Origin: an uncultured Campylobacter sp. | GTDB lineage: Bacteria; Campylobacterota; Campylobacteria; Campylobacterales; Campylobacteraceae | Assembly: GCF_937980635.1 (NCBI RefSeq) | Contig: NZ_CALJPG010000009.1 | Span: 1-64,000 of the forward strand | Direction of reading: 5' to 3' | Length of the DNA stretch: 64,000 bases | Part shown: positions 8,715-16,395 of the stretch, piece after piece | How the letters are laid out: the number at the start of each line of letters is the position of its first letter | Numbering within the stretch: position 1 is the stretch's first letter | Position numbers and translations under genes: made by a program | Notes under the pieces: model-generated | What the model was told of the DNA's origin: nothing | Database searches by the model: none | The model's input: the letters and a program-made list of their open reading frames with translations, nothing else

Positions 8715-9332
8715 TTGAAAAATAAAATTTCACTTTTTTTGGTCATTTCGGCGTTTTTGATTTTTACGGGTTGTTCTAAAAATGTGCCCGTAAATAGCGG
8801 CATAGTACGCACTTCCGAGCCGCTTCACATTATGGAATTTCCGCAGGATAAGCTCATAAGCGTAAATTTCACCAATACCTCTACGACGGATTCAAATTTA
8901 ACCCAAGTAGTGATTCAGCATCTGCGTGCGGACGGATTTAAGGTCGTAAATAAAAGCGTGGCAAATGTCCAAATCGGCGGCAATCTCAACTACTTCCGCA
9001 AGGCGGATTTTTCGCGCAGATCGTGGGATAATCCGAGATTCAGCTTCGGAATGGGCTTTGGCAGGTATTATAGATATACGGGCGTGGGCGTAGGCTGGGG
9101 GATGCCGTTTGGTTATGATCCTTGGGACGACGACGATTATTACAGAGACTACTTCTACGATTCGCAGATTAGTCTATACATAAGCGTCAAAAACAAGGGC
9201 GCTTGGAAGGATTACGTAACTAATCTCAACTACCAAAGCATCAAAAATCCGGGCTCTAAAGACTCGGTAATGGATGCGCTAAATTTTAAAATTTACGAAT
9301 ATATAAGACAGATGATTAAGCAGGGAAGATGA
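8715..9332 (+). CDS. Predicted outer-membrane lipoprotein, TraT-like
   Basis: A 205-residue protein with a lipoprotein signal: KNK, a hydrophobic run, then the lipobox IFTGC (Cys about 20). The mature part has a TSTTDSNLTQVVIQHLRADGF block resembling the TraT complement-resistance family, a Gly/Tyr/Asp-rich middle (FGMGFGRYYRYTGVGVGWG, then a run of Asp) and a C-terminal amphipathic helix. The TraT relation is a weak impression from the repeated short motif plus the Gly-rich hydrophobic centre; the role is unknown. The start is TTG with AAAGGA 6 bases upstream. The stop overlaps the ATG of the next gene (ATGA), so the two are co-transcribed. Confidence 0.75.
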   Translation: MKNKISLFLVISAFLIFTGCSKNVPVNSGIVRTSEPLHIMEFPQDKLISVNFTNTSTTDSNLTQVVIQHLRADGFKVVNKSVANVQIGGNLNYFRKADFSRRSWDNPRFSFGMGFGRYYRYTGVGVGWGMPFGYDPWDDDDYYRDYFYDSQISLYISVKNKGAWKDYVTNLNYQSIKNPGSKDSVMDALNFKIYEYIRQMIKQGR

Positions 9333-10267
9333 TAGTAAAAGAGAATAAAAAGCCCGTAGCGATGACGCTGGCGGGATCGACGATTTTGGCGCTCGCTAGC
9401 GGATATTGCTACCACGCGGGCTTTGGCGGTGCGGCGCTTTTTGCTTCCGTAGTAGCGGCATTTTGCGCGTTTTTTTGCGCGCTTAGACTCGGCGCTAAAA
9501 ATTATTTGCAGATCGGCGAGGATGCTTTTACGATCGTGCGCGGGGCAAATTCCGAGAGCTTCGAATACAAAGATATCACAAATTTAGGCACAAAAACCTT
9601 CGCCGCGGGCAGAAACAAAACGGAGCTTTTAAATTTTGTATTCAAAAAAACGCCGCAGGCGCAGGACCGCTTTAACTTTTTGCGATTTTACAGCGACACA
9701 GAGGCCACGCTACCGGGCTCGTTTGAAATTTCGATCTACGAGCTGAGTAGAATTTTACGCGAAAAAGCGGGTCTTTCGCAAAGCTCTGAAGAAGAGCAAG
9801 CCGCTCCAAAAGTTCGCAAGTGCGCTAAGGGCTCTAAAAAAAGCGCGAGTAGCGCTAAAAATTTTAAAGCTAAAAATTTTCGCGATGAGAATTCCGCTTC
9901 AAAAAATTTCGATACGCAAAGTTCCTGCGGCGCACAAAATTTAGGTGAAAATTCAGGCGTACAGAATTGCTGCGCCGCGCAGGATTCCGCCATGCAAAAT
10001 TCTAATGGCGCCGCTAATTCAAACAGCGCGCAGAATTTAGAGGGCGCTTCAAATTTAAACGAACAAAGCTCCGCCGCGCCGAATAATGCCGCTTCCTCAA
10101 ATAGCGCCGCCGCAGGCGAAAATTTCATAGGCGCTGAGAATTCCGCACCTAAAATTTTCGCAGGCGATAATGAGCCTGACGCTGCGCCCGAAAGTGCGGC
10201 GGTAGATGGCTCCGATACTACCGATACGGCGATGCAAAGCTCCGCCTGCGAAAGTAAAAATAAGTAG
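9329..10267 (+). CDS. Two-helix membrane protein with an Asn/Ser/Ala-rich tail, unknown function
   Basis: A 312-residue protein. Residues 10-50 form a membrane hairpin (LAGSTILALASGYCYHAGF.., LFASVVAAFCAFFCAL). Residues 55-150 form a compact domain (YLQIGEDAFTIVRG.., SFEYKDITNLGTKTF, FEISIYELSRIL) that looks like the bacterial PH-type domain placed after paired membrane helices; this is inferred from shape only. Residues about 160-312 are low complexity, dominated by KNF, QNS, QNL, SSA and AAQ words. On DNA this tail is a run of AAAATTT/CAAAATTC words. It is translationally coupled to the lipoprotein gene (ATGA). The open frame through the tail suggests it is really translated. Confidence 0.7.
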   Translation: MIVKENKKPVAMTLAGSTILALASGYCYHAGFGGAALFASVVAAFCAFFCALRLGAKNYLQIGEDAFTIVRGANSESFEYKDITNLGTKTFAAGRNKTELLNFVFKKTPQAQDRFNFLRFYSDTEATLPGSFEISIYELSRILREKAGLSQSSEEEQAAPKVRKCAKGSKKSASSAKNFKAKNFRDENSASKNFDTQSSCGAQNLGENSGVQNCCAAQDSAMQNSNGAANSNSAQNLEGASNLNEQSSAAPNNAASSNSAAAGENFIGAENSAPKIFAGDNEPDAAPESAAVDGSDTTDTAMQSSACESKNK

Positions 10268-10279
10268 GCAGGCGCGGCC

Positions 10280-10909
10280 TTGAATTCCTTGCCGATCGGA
10301 ATTTTCTTGCAGGGAGCCGCGCTGATGCTCTCGCTCATCGTCGCGATCGGCGCGCAAAACATCTTCGTCATCTCCCAAGGTCTTGCGAAAAACCATGTCG
10401 CAGCGGTTTGCATGGTTTGCGCGCTAAGCGATGCCGTATTTACGGGCATAGGGATATTTTTAATCGGCGGCGCCCTTAAGCAAGGCTCGCTTCTTACCCA
10501 AATTTTAGGCATAGGCGGGATCGTATTTCTGCTCTGCTACGCGCTAAGCTCGTTTTTCAGCGCCTACAGAGGCTCGCATTTTGCCAAGATCCAAAACTCG
10601 GCAAATAGCCCGCTAGCGCCCGTCGTAGCCAAAGCTCTTGCGGTTACGCTTCTAAATCCGCACGTGTATTTAGACACCGTTGTGGTCGTGGGCTCGCTCG
10701 GCGCTACGATTGCGGATCCGCAAAAGTCGTGGTTTTACGCGGGAGTTATGTTTGTATCGTTTGCATGGTTTTTCGGCTTAGGATATGGCTCAGGGGCGCT
10801 TTCGAAGCTTTTCGCAAGCAGCAGAGCATGGCGTATAATCGACGCGCTCGTGGGAGTTTTGATGCTATATATGGCGTATCTGATCGCTAAGTTTGTCTTT
10901 AAAATTTAA
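10280..10909 (+). CDS. LysE/ArgO-family amino-acid exporter
   Basis: A 209-residue inner-membrane protein with about six helices. The family-specific start FLQGAALMLSLIVAIGAQNIFVISQG corresponds to the QG..LGPQN motif of LysE and ArgO. It is followed by ALSDAVFTGIGIF and the second-half motif LLNPHVYLDTVVVVGS. The likely role is export of basic amino acids. The start is a TTG at 10280, because a later ATG (10325) would remove the first helix, although the ribosome site in front is poor. It lies 12 bases after the preceding gene. Confidence 0.88.
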   Translation: MNSLPIGIFLQGAALMLSLIVAIGAQNIFVISQGLAKNHVAAVCMVCALSDAVFTGIGIFLIGGALKQGSLLTQILGIGGIVFLLCYALSSFFSAYRGSHFAKIQNSANSPLAPVVAKALAVTLLNPHVYLDTVVVVGSLGATIADPQKSWFYAGVMFVSFAWFFGLGYGSGALSKLFASSRAWRIIDALVGVLMLYMAYLIAKFVFKI

Positions 10910-10948
10910 AATTTCACGCTAAAATTCCGCACTCTTGATAAAGGATCT

Positions 10949-11437
10949 ATGATGAAAATTGAAATTGAAAGCGGGCTCGAGCTAAAAGAAGCCTTGTGGC
11001 GCGTAGAGAAAGCTCTGCGACTAGTGACCGACAAGGACGGCAAAATCACATCGAGCGCGACGCTTTACGTGGGCAAACATTCGCTTTTAAATTTACTCGA
11101 TACCAACCAGATCGAAAATATCCAAAACGCCTATGCGCGCGCCAGGACGGAATTTCGCGCGGAGATGCTGGGCGTGCTGGAGGGCTTTTTATCTCAAGAG
11201 GACGCCGAGAAGGATCCGGAATACGCGCTATTTAATCAGCTCTACCAAATGGCGATGACTGCGGGCAGAAAGAGCGATATCTTTATCCATGTCCAAGGCA
11301 TCAGCGAAAACGAGGTCGTGCTGCGCGTGTATCAGCGCTTCGAGCTGGAGAGCGGCGAGACAATCTATTACGCAGGCGGTGAGTTTAGCTACAATCTGGA
11401 TGAAAATTTCGGCAAAATTTATCGCTACGAAATCTGA
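10949..11437 (+). CDS. Conserved-looking cytoplasmic protein of unknown function
   Basis: 162 residues with no signal or membrane helix. It begins MKIEIESGLELKEALWRVEKALRL, continues through helical segments (LLNLLDTNQIENIQNAYARAR, EDAEKDPEYALFNQLYQMAM) and ends in beta-rich EVVLRVYQRFELESGETIYYAGGEFSY. I do not recognise the family. AAGGA at 10941-10945 serves either of two adjacent ATGs (10949 or 10952); the second has the better spacing. Codon use and composition match the neighbours, and it stands alone before a long gene-free stretch. Confidence 0.7.
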   Translation: MMKIEIESGLELKEALWRVEKALRLVTDKDGKITSSATLYVGKHSLLNLLDTNQIENIQNAYARARTEFRAEMLGVLEGFLSQEDAEKDPEYALFNQLYQMAMTAGRKSDIFIHVQGISENEVVLRVYQRFELESGETIYYAGGEFSYNLDENFGKIYRYEI

Positions 11438-11897
11438 TTTTAGCGGTACGGCGCAAGATCAGGTGCCTCTTCGATCGTAAATATTACGTCCGCATTATGC
11501 TTCTTTGCCGCGAGGACGCATAAATTTAAACTCTAAAACACATGGCAAGTTTAAATTTAGACGAACTTTCTGCGACGATGGCAATTTCACCTGGTTAAAA
11601 TTTATCGCGATTTCAAATTTAAAGCTGCGTGTAAATTTTTATCCTTCGATATGCGAATTTTATCCTACTGCCTGCCTGCCTTCGAGTTTGCCTTGTTTTA
11701 CGCTTGTCGAAATTTTTAAGTCGAGCTCGAATAAAATTTCACTCCTCAGGCACGCAAATTTTTGTCGGATCGCACTTTTATGCAAAAGAAAAGATAATTA
11801 AACGAAGCCGAATTTAACCAAGGCGCGTATATAGGAAGGCGGGCTCAAAAATGATACGCTAGGTGGCGGTTTGCTGCCATTGCTTACTTTAAAAATT

Positions 11898-12083
11898 TTA
11901 AGCATTAATACCGTGCAAAATGTAAAAACAAAGAAGTGAAAACGCAATGCTAAGCAGGAAAGCTAGGATAAAAAGCACTGATCGGACTAGCAATAATGAT
12001 CGCGAAAGTAGTTGTTTGGCAGCTGGTGGGGGGCTGGTCGGACTAGTGCCCTTTATCGTGTGCATCACGGGATTTTGTCCCAC
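11898..12083 (-). CDS. Possible small single-helix membrane protein (uncertain)
   Basis: A 61-codon frame beginning GTG at 12083, with an internal ATG at 12065. The first half is Pro/Ser-rich (GTSPTSPPPAAKQ); the second half is a single strong membrane helix (VRSVLFILAFLLSIAF, then LLCFYILHG). The DNA lacks the AAATTT words that crowd the rest of the gap, as real genes here do. There is no clear ribosome site and I recognise no family, so it may be chance. Confidence 0.3.
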   Translation of the reverse strand: MGQNPVMHTIKGTSPTSPPPAAKQLLSRSLLLVRSVLFILAFLLSIAFSLLCFYILHGINA

Positions 12084-12166
12084 TTGTTACTTTTTAAACC
12101 GCTGTTCGCTAAAGCGTTAAATTTAGCCGCGGTATGCGGTTTTATCACGTGCCTGGGGCAAGAGGT

Positions 12167-12273
12167 GCGATAAATTTTAGCGGCGAAGCAAGCGAGATTT
12201 AAATTTAATTCTCCACGCTTCGCTGCGGAATATTAAATTTAAACTAGCCCTTTAAAGCCTAAAATTTTATCGC
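12167..12273. repeat. Nested inverted repeats
   Basis: The outer arms GCGATAAATTTTAG (12167-12180) and CTAAAATTTTATCGC (12259-12273) pair except for one extra A. The inner arms TTTAAATTTAAT (12198-12209) and ATTAAATTTAAA (12232-12243) are perfect. Together they could fold a stretch of about 107 bases. AAATTT is itself palindromic, but the matches extend well beyond that core. Confidence 0.6.
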
Positions 12274-12494
12274 GCGATGCAAGGCGGTGAATTTAATTTC
12301 GTGCCGCCGTCAATCGGCATGCTGCTAACTATATAAAATTTTAGCGCCCGCCGCTTTTTAGCGCTCTTGCTAGATAGGGCTTGCGCTCCGCGCCCGGTTA
12401 CAACCAAACTCTATGATTAATTACACCTCGCCTCTTAAAATTCATCTTAAATTTGCTAAAATTGCAGCAAAATTTAAAATTTAAAGGAGCCCAA

Positions 12495-13706
12495 ATGTCA
12501 AATATCTTAATCATAGGCGCAGGCGGCGTGAGCCAAGTCGCGACCGTAAAATGCGCGATGAACGCGGACGTTTTTAGCAAGATCACGCTTGCTAGCCGCA
12601 CCAAAAGCAAGTGCGACGCGATCGCTAAGCTTATCAAAGACCGCTTGGGCGTCGCTATCGACACCGCACAGATCGACGCGGACGATACGGGCGCCGTGGT
12701 CGCGCTCATCAAAAAAACGGGTGCCGATTTGCTTTTAAATGTGGCGCTGCCGTATCAGGACCTAACCCTCATGGACGCGTGCTCTCGCGCCGGCATCCCG
12801 TACATCGACACGGCAAACTACGAGCACCCCGATACCGCTAAATTTGAGTATAAGCTGCAGTGGGCGAAGGACGGCGAGTTTAAAGCCGCAAACACGATGG
12901 CGCTGCTGGGAAGCGGCTTTGATCCGGGCGTGACGAATGTATTTTGCGCCTACGCGCAGCAAAATCTCTTTGACGAGATCCACGAGATCGACATCCTAGA
13001 CTGCAACGCAGGCGATCACGGCTATCCGTTCGCGACGAATTTCAACCCCGAAATCAACCTGCGCGAAGTGAGCGCAAAAGGTCGCTACTGGGAGCGCGGC
13101 GAGTGGAAAGAGACCGAGCCGATGGAAATAATGTTTAAGTGGAACTACCCCAAAGTCGGCGTCAAGGACAGCTACCTGCTCTACCACGAGGAGCTAGAAA
13201 GCCTCGTTAAAAACATCAAAGGGTTAAAGCGAATCCGCTTTTTTATGACTTTCGGACAGAGCTACCTCACGCATATGAAATGCCTAGAAAACGTCGGCAT
13301 GCTACGCATCGACGAGGTAGAACACAACGGCGTGAAAATCGTGCCGATACAGTTTCTAAAGACCTTGCTGCCTGATCCTGCGTCGCTAGGCCCTCGCACG
13401 AAGGGCAAAACCAACATCGGCTGCGTGATCCGCGGGCTCAAAGACAGCAAAGAGCGCCAAGTCTACATCTATAATGTCTGCGACCACGAGGCTTGCTACG
13501 CCGAGACGGGCGCGCAGGCGGTGAGCTACACGACGGGCGTGCCTGCGATGATCGGCTCGATGATGGTAGCAAAAGGCATCTGGAGCGGAAAAGGCGTATT
13601 TAACATGGAAAATTTCGACGCTAAGCCTTTCATGGACGAGCTAAATAAGCAGGGATTGCCGTGGGAAATAATCGAAATGAAGCCTGGCGAGAGGTACGAA
13701 GTCTAA
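12495..13706 (+). CDS. Carboxynorspermidine dehydrogenase (saccharopine dehydrogenase-like)
   Basis: A 403-residue NADPH-dependent enzyme that reductively condenses aspartate semialdehyde with a diamine. In Campylobacter the product leads to spermidine by the carboxyspermidine route, which replaces S-adenosylmethionine decarboxylase. The N-terminal Rossmann motif is ILIIGAGGVSQVA. Other family blocks are LLNVALPYQDLTLMDAC, YIDTANYEHPD, LGSGFDPGVTNVF, DCNAGDHGYPFATNF and AYAETGAQAVSYTTGVPAM-like residues near 345. The start is the ATG at 12495, with AAAGGAG at 12483-12489; an upstream in-frame codon at 12453 lacks a ribosome site. The partner decarboxylase gene is not in this window. Confidence 0.9.
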   Translation: MSNILIIGAGGVSQVATVKCAMNADVFSKITLASRTKSKCDAIAKLIKDRLGVAIDTAQIDADDTGAVVALIKKTGADLLLNVALPYQDLTLMDACSRAGIPYIDTANYEHPDTAKFEYKLQWAKDGEFKAANTMALLGSGFDPGVTNVFCAYAQQNLFDEIHEIDILDCNAGDHGYPFATNFNPEINLREVSAKGRYWERGEWKETEPMEIMFKWNYPKVGVKDSYLLYHEELESLVKNIKGLKRIRFFMTFGQSYLTHMKCLENVGMLRIDEVEHNGVKIVPIQFLKTLLPDPASLGPRTKGKTNIGCVIRGLKDSKERQVYIYNVCDHEACYAETGAQAVSYTTGVPAMIGSMMVAKGIWSGKGVFNMENFDAKPFMDELNKQGLPWEIIEMKPGERYEV

Positions 13707-13740
13707 ATTTAAGGCTTGTCTTTTTCCGCTATACTTTGTT

Positions 13741-13802
13741 AAATTTTACCTTGCTTCACTGCGACGGAACATATAGTCCGCCTCATTCGCAAGGTAAAAT
13801 TT
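13741..13802. repeat. Long inverted repeat, AAATTTTACCTTGC arms
   Basis: AAATTTTACCTTGC (13741-13754) and GCAAGGTAAAATTT (13789-13802) are perfectly complementary over 14 bp. The 34-base loop contains a further CGGA/TCCG pairing. No T-tract follows, so it is not a classical terminator. Confidence 0.75.
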
Positions 13803-14053
13803 GCCGCGTCTAGCGAAAAAATACCGCACCTTATCTTTAATTACATTCAAATTTAATGTCTAGATTATGCTTAAAAATATTCTGCTTGCATCTACGAACA
13901 AAGCGAAGTAGAAATTTCGCCTCGTCTAAGCGAAAAATACCGCGCCTTGCCCTACTGCATTTAAATTTCTAGTTTAAATTTTACCTCGCTTGCATTCAAA
14001 TTTTACATCAAATTTAATTTAAGCTTCCATACCGAAAAACGTTTAAATTTAGT

Positions 14054-14059
14054 TATAAT
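14054..14059 (+). promoter_or_regulatory. Candidate -10 box for the Bcr/CflA gene
   Basis: TATAAT in TTAGTTATAATCATGC, 105 bases before the probable TTG start at 14159. Confidence 0.45.
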
Positions 14060-14158
14060 CATGCAGAATCTATCAAAACAAATTTGAGTAAATTTAAAGC
14101 TTCCAATCTCCAGTCGCGCAAATCTTGCGCCCACCCAAATAATAACAAAAGGAAAAAT

Positions 14159-15325
14159 TTGAACTCTTCAAAAACTTCGCTATCTTTTTTAGTCGTGCTA
14201 AGCGCGCTTATGGCGTGTACGTCGCTATCTACGGACGTATATCTGCCCGCTATGCCTACGATGGAGCGGTAGCTGCATGGCGATGCGGAGCTCACGATAA
14301 CGGGCTTTTTGATCGGCTTTGCTATAGCGCAGCTCGTATGGGGGCCTATCAGCGATAGGATCGGGCGTAAAATCCCGCTTTTTATCGGTATGGCGCTCTT
14401 TGCGATCGGATCAGTAGGATGCGCGATGTCGGACAATATGGCTAGCGTAGTGTTCTGGCGCGTGTTTCAGGCTTTGGGCGCATGCGTAGGACCGATGCTA
14501 AGCAGGGCGATGATTAGCGATCTTTTCGGTAGCTCGCAGGCCGCACAGATGCTCTCTACGCTAGTTATTATCATGGCGATAGCGCCGATAGCGGGTCCGT
14601 TATTGGGCGGCGCGATACTGGAATTTGGCTCTTGGCATGGGATATTTTGGCTGATGGCGCTAGCTAGCGCGGTTATGTTTGCGATGATTTTTTCTCTACC
14701 GGAGACCTTGCCGCCGCAAAAGCGCTCCACAAAGCCCATCGTATCGTCTTTTAGAAACTATCTAAGATTATTACAAGACGCCAAATTTATGCGCTACACT
14801 CTTAGCGTGACGTTTTTCTACGTAGCCGCCTATGCCTTTATCACGGGCTCATCGTTTGTATATATCGATTATTTCGGCATTCCTAGCAAATACTACGGAT
14901 TTTTATTCGGCATAAACATCGTAGGCGTCATGGCGCTAAGTTTCGTAAATAAAAAGCTGGTGAAGCGCTATGCGCTAAATCACCTGCTCATAGTCTCCAC
15001 GCTCGTTGCCGCGCTTGCTGCCAGCGTGCTGTTTGCGTTTGCGTTTTTCAAAACGGGCGGAGTTCTTGGCATGATAATCCCGATGTTTTTCGTTTTTAGT
15101 ATGAACGGCATCATCGCTTCTTGCTCCAATGCCGCCGCTCTTGATAGCGTGCCGCAGGAGATGAAGGGCTCGGCCGCTGCGCTCATCGGCTCGCTGCAAT
15201 ATGGTAGCGGCATCCTCTCCTCGGCTATGCTTGCGGCGTTTTCTGCGGGTACGCCGTGGACGATGTCTTGGATCATAGCTCTGTTTGTTTGGCTAAGCGC
15301 ACTCGCGGCGTATTTTAATAAGTAA
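14159..15325 (+). pseudogene. Bcr/CflA-type MFS drug transporter interrupted by an in-frame TAG
   Basis: The reading frame encodes a normal drug-resistance MFS protein of about 388 codons. The N-terminus is LSFLVVLSALMACTSLSTDVYLPAMPTMER and the frame resumes as LHGDAELTITGFLIGFAIAQLVWGPISDRIGRK. The two parts are separated only by TAG at 14270-14272, where related proteins have an ordinary residue. One base change would restore the gene. The probable start is TTG at 14159 after AAAAGG. Helices 2-12 remain open from 14273 to 15325, with a possible restart at ATG 14309, but that product would lack helix 1. I call it a recent pseudogene; a sequencing error or nonsense suppression is possible. 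Confidence 0.8.
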
Positions 15326-15448
15326 ATTTTAAATTATGGCGAAATTTTATAATTTGCCATCGAGTTCAGCTCTGTTTTAAACAGACGAGCGGTTTCTTAA
15401 ATTTAAACTCTAGCTAAATTTAGACCGAAATTTTTAAGCAAACTTTGC

Positions 15449-15454
15449 TATAAT
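15449..15454 (+). promoter_or_regulatory. Candidate extended -10 box
   Basis: TATAAT in TTTGCTATAATCGCC (TGN extended form), 33 bases before the ATG of the small periplasmic protein. Confidence 0.55.
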
Positions 15455-15486
15455 CGCCGCAATTTTGAAAAAAACGAGGAGAAAAT

Positions 15487-15861
15487 ATGAAACTAATTTA
15501 CGCCGCTTGCGTGCTAGCCGCCTTTGCTTCGGCTCAGACCGAAACTTTGCAGGTGCCGGACTTTGCCAAAAGCTCGATGAAGACGCATGAGCAGGCCGAA
15601 GAAAAACTAATCGCAAATGCCTTAAAAGGCGATCTAAGCCAGATTGCAAGCGACCTGAAGATCGATAAAACGCTAAAAGGTGGCGAGTCGCTTGTCATTA
15701 ACGGCGCGCATTACAGGACGATCGAGGGCGACAGCACGCAGTGGAAAGAGGGCGATGCCGTGCGCCTGCTAAGCGGCAACAAGGACGGCAGATGCCTAAG
15801 CTCGATCATGCTCAATCTCCGCACGAAAACCGTCTGTAAATTTATGTGCGACGCGTATTAG
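15487..15861 (+). CDS. Small periplasmic protein, unknown function
   Basis: A 124-residue protein with a Sec signal peptide (KLIYAACVLAAFASAQT, cleavage after ASA). The mature part is a small domain with one Cys in GRCLSSIMLN and a C-terminal pair (TVCKFMCDAY), enough for a disulfide. The segment EGDAVRLLSGNKDG could be a beta-turn region. I do not recognise the family. GAGGAG precedes the ATG, and a good -10 box lies 33 bases upstream, so it is very likely expressed on its own. Confidence 0.75.
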   Translation: MKLIYAACVLAAFASAQTETLQVPDFAKSSMKTHEQAEEKLIANALKGDLSQIASDLKIDKTLKGGESLVINGAHYRTIEGDSTQWKEGDAVRLLSGNKDGRCLSSIMLNLRTKTVCKFMCDAY

Positions 15862-16395
15862 GCGAGAATTTCGTCTAAACCACAAAAATCCACCGGCTCG
15901 GCGTAAGTTTCTTGCAACGACCGGTTGTTTCTGCTATCAAGCCCTAGCATAGATCGCTAAATATATGCCTATGAATAAAACATTGTGTTATATATTTTTT
16001 TAAAAGCGTTCGTTATGTTTATTGTCCTATATTTGTTCATTCCACACCCAGAAGATGGAATTTATAATATGCTATATATACGCATATTTATTGGCTTAGT
16101 ATTGTTTTGTGTCTGCCTTATATTGGATATTTAGTTTACATCTTAATCTCTATCTTTACGTATCGTATTTTTTTTGATGGTCGCCAAAATTGCATGTTAC
16201 AAATTTAAATTCTAAATGGCTTGACTTGGTTGTTTTTAAAATTTTACTTTTAATATCGATAAATTCTGCTATAATAAACGTAAATTAAACAATGCCGTTA
16301 AAAACGTAACGCGGGCGTGATAAAGCGAGTAAAATTTGTAGAGGCAAATTTTAACCCTGCCGCTCGGTACTTCAAACGGCAAATCAAGGAAAAAA
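15862..16395. other. AT-rich stretch before pglB
   Basis: From about 15960 to 16260 the base composition is clearly richer in A+T than the surroundings, with few AAATTT words. A 40-codon hydrophobic frame runs from ATG 16015 to TAG 16134. A second start (ATG 15971) runs into TAA at a T7 tract (15995-16001) and would join it by a one-base shift. Neither is firmly a gene. Confidence 0.5.
16270..16275 (+). promoter_or_regulatory. Candidate extended -10 box for pglB
   Basis: TATAAT in TTCTGCTATAATAAACG (TGC extended), 121 bases before the pglB ATG. The long leader between them contains a GCGGGCGTG..CGCTCG region of unknown role. Confidence 0.55.

Larger units (their letters stand above)
11438..12494. 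other. Gene-poor stretch of about 1.06 kb
   Basis: No convincing gene on the plus strand. It contains one possible small membrane-protein ORF on the minus strand (11898-12083), nested inverted repeats at 12167-12273 and many AAATTT words. No tRNA or rRNA was seen. Confidence 0.6.
13707..14158. other. Gene-free stretch with an inverted repeat and a degenerate direct repeat
   Basis: No ORF of interest. It holds a 14-bp perfect inverted repeat (13741-13802), a pair of similar segments of about 50 bases 116 bases apart (from 13807 and 13923, both reading CGTCTA-GCGAAAAA-TACCGC-CCTT), and the promoter region of the broken transporter. Confidence 0.6.

Noticed and set aside
9736..10512. A 258-codon frame on the minus strand
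   Set aside because: It is antisense to the low-complexity tail and the exporter start. Its Ala/Ser/Phe-rich product only mirrors the repeat words on the other strand.
11505..11801. A 98-codon plus-strand frame
   Set aside because: Composition follows the AAATTT-rich gap, there is no ribosome site, and the peptide resembles no known protein.
14084..14158. An earlier TTG start for the Bcr/CflA gene
   Set aside because: There is no ribosome site in front, and the extra residues are polar and unlike the family. TTG 14159 after AAAAGG fits better.
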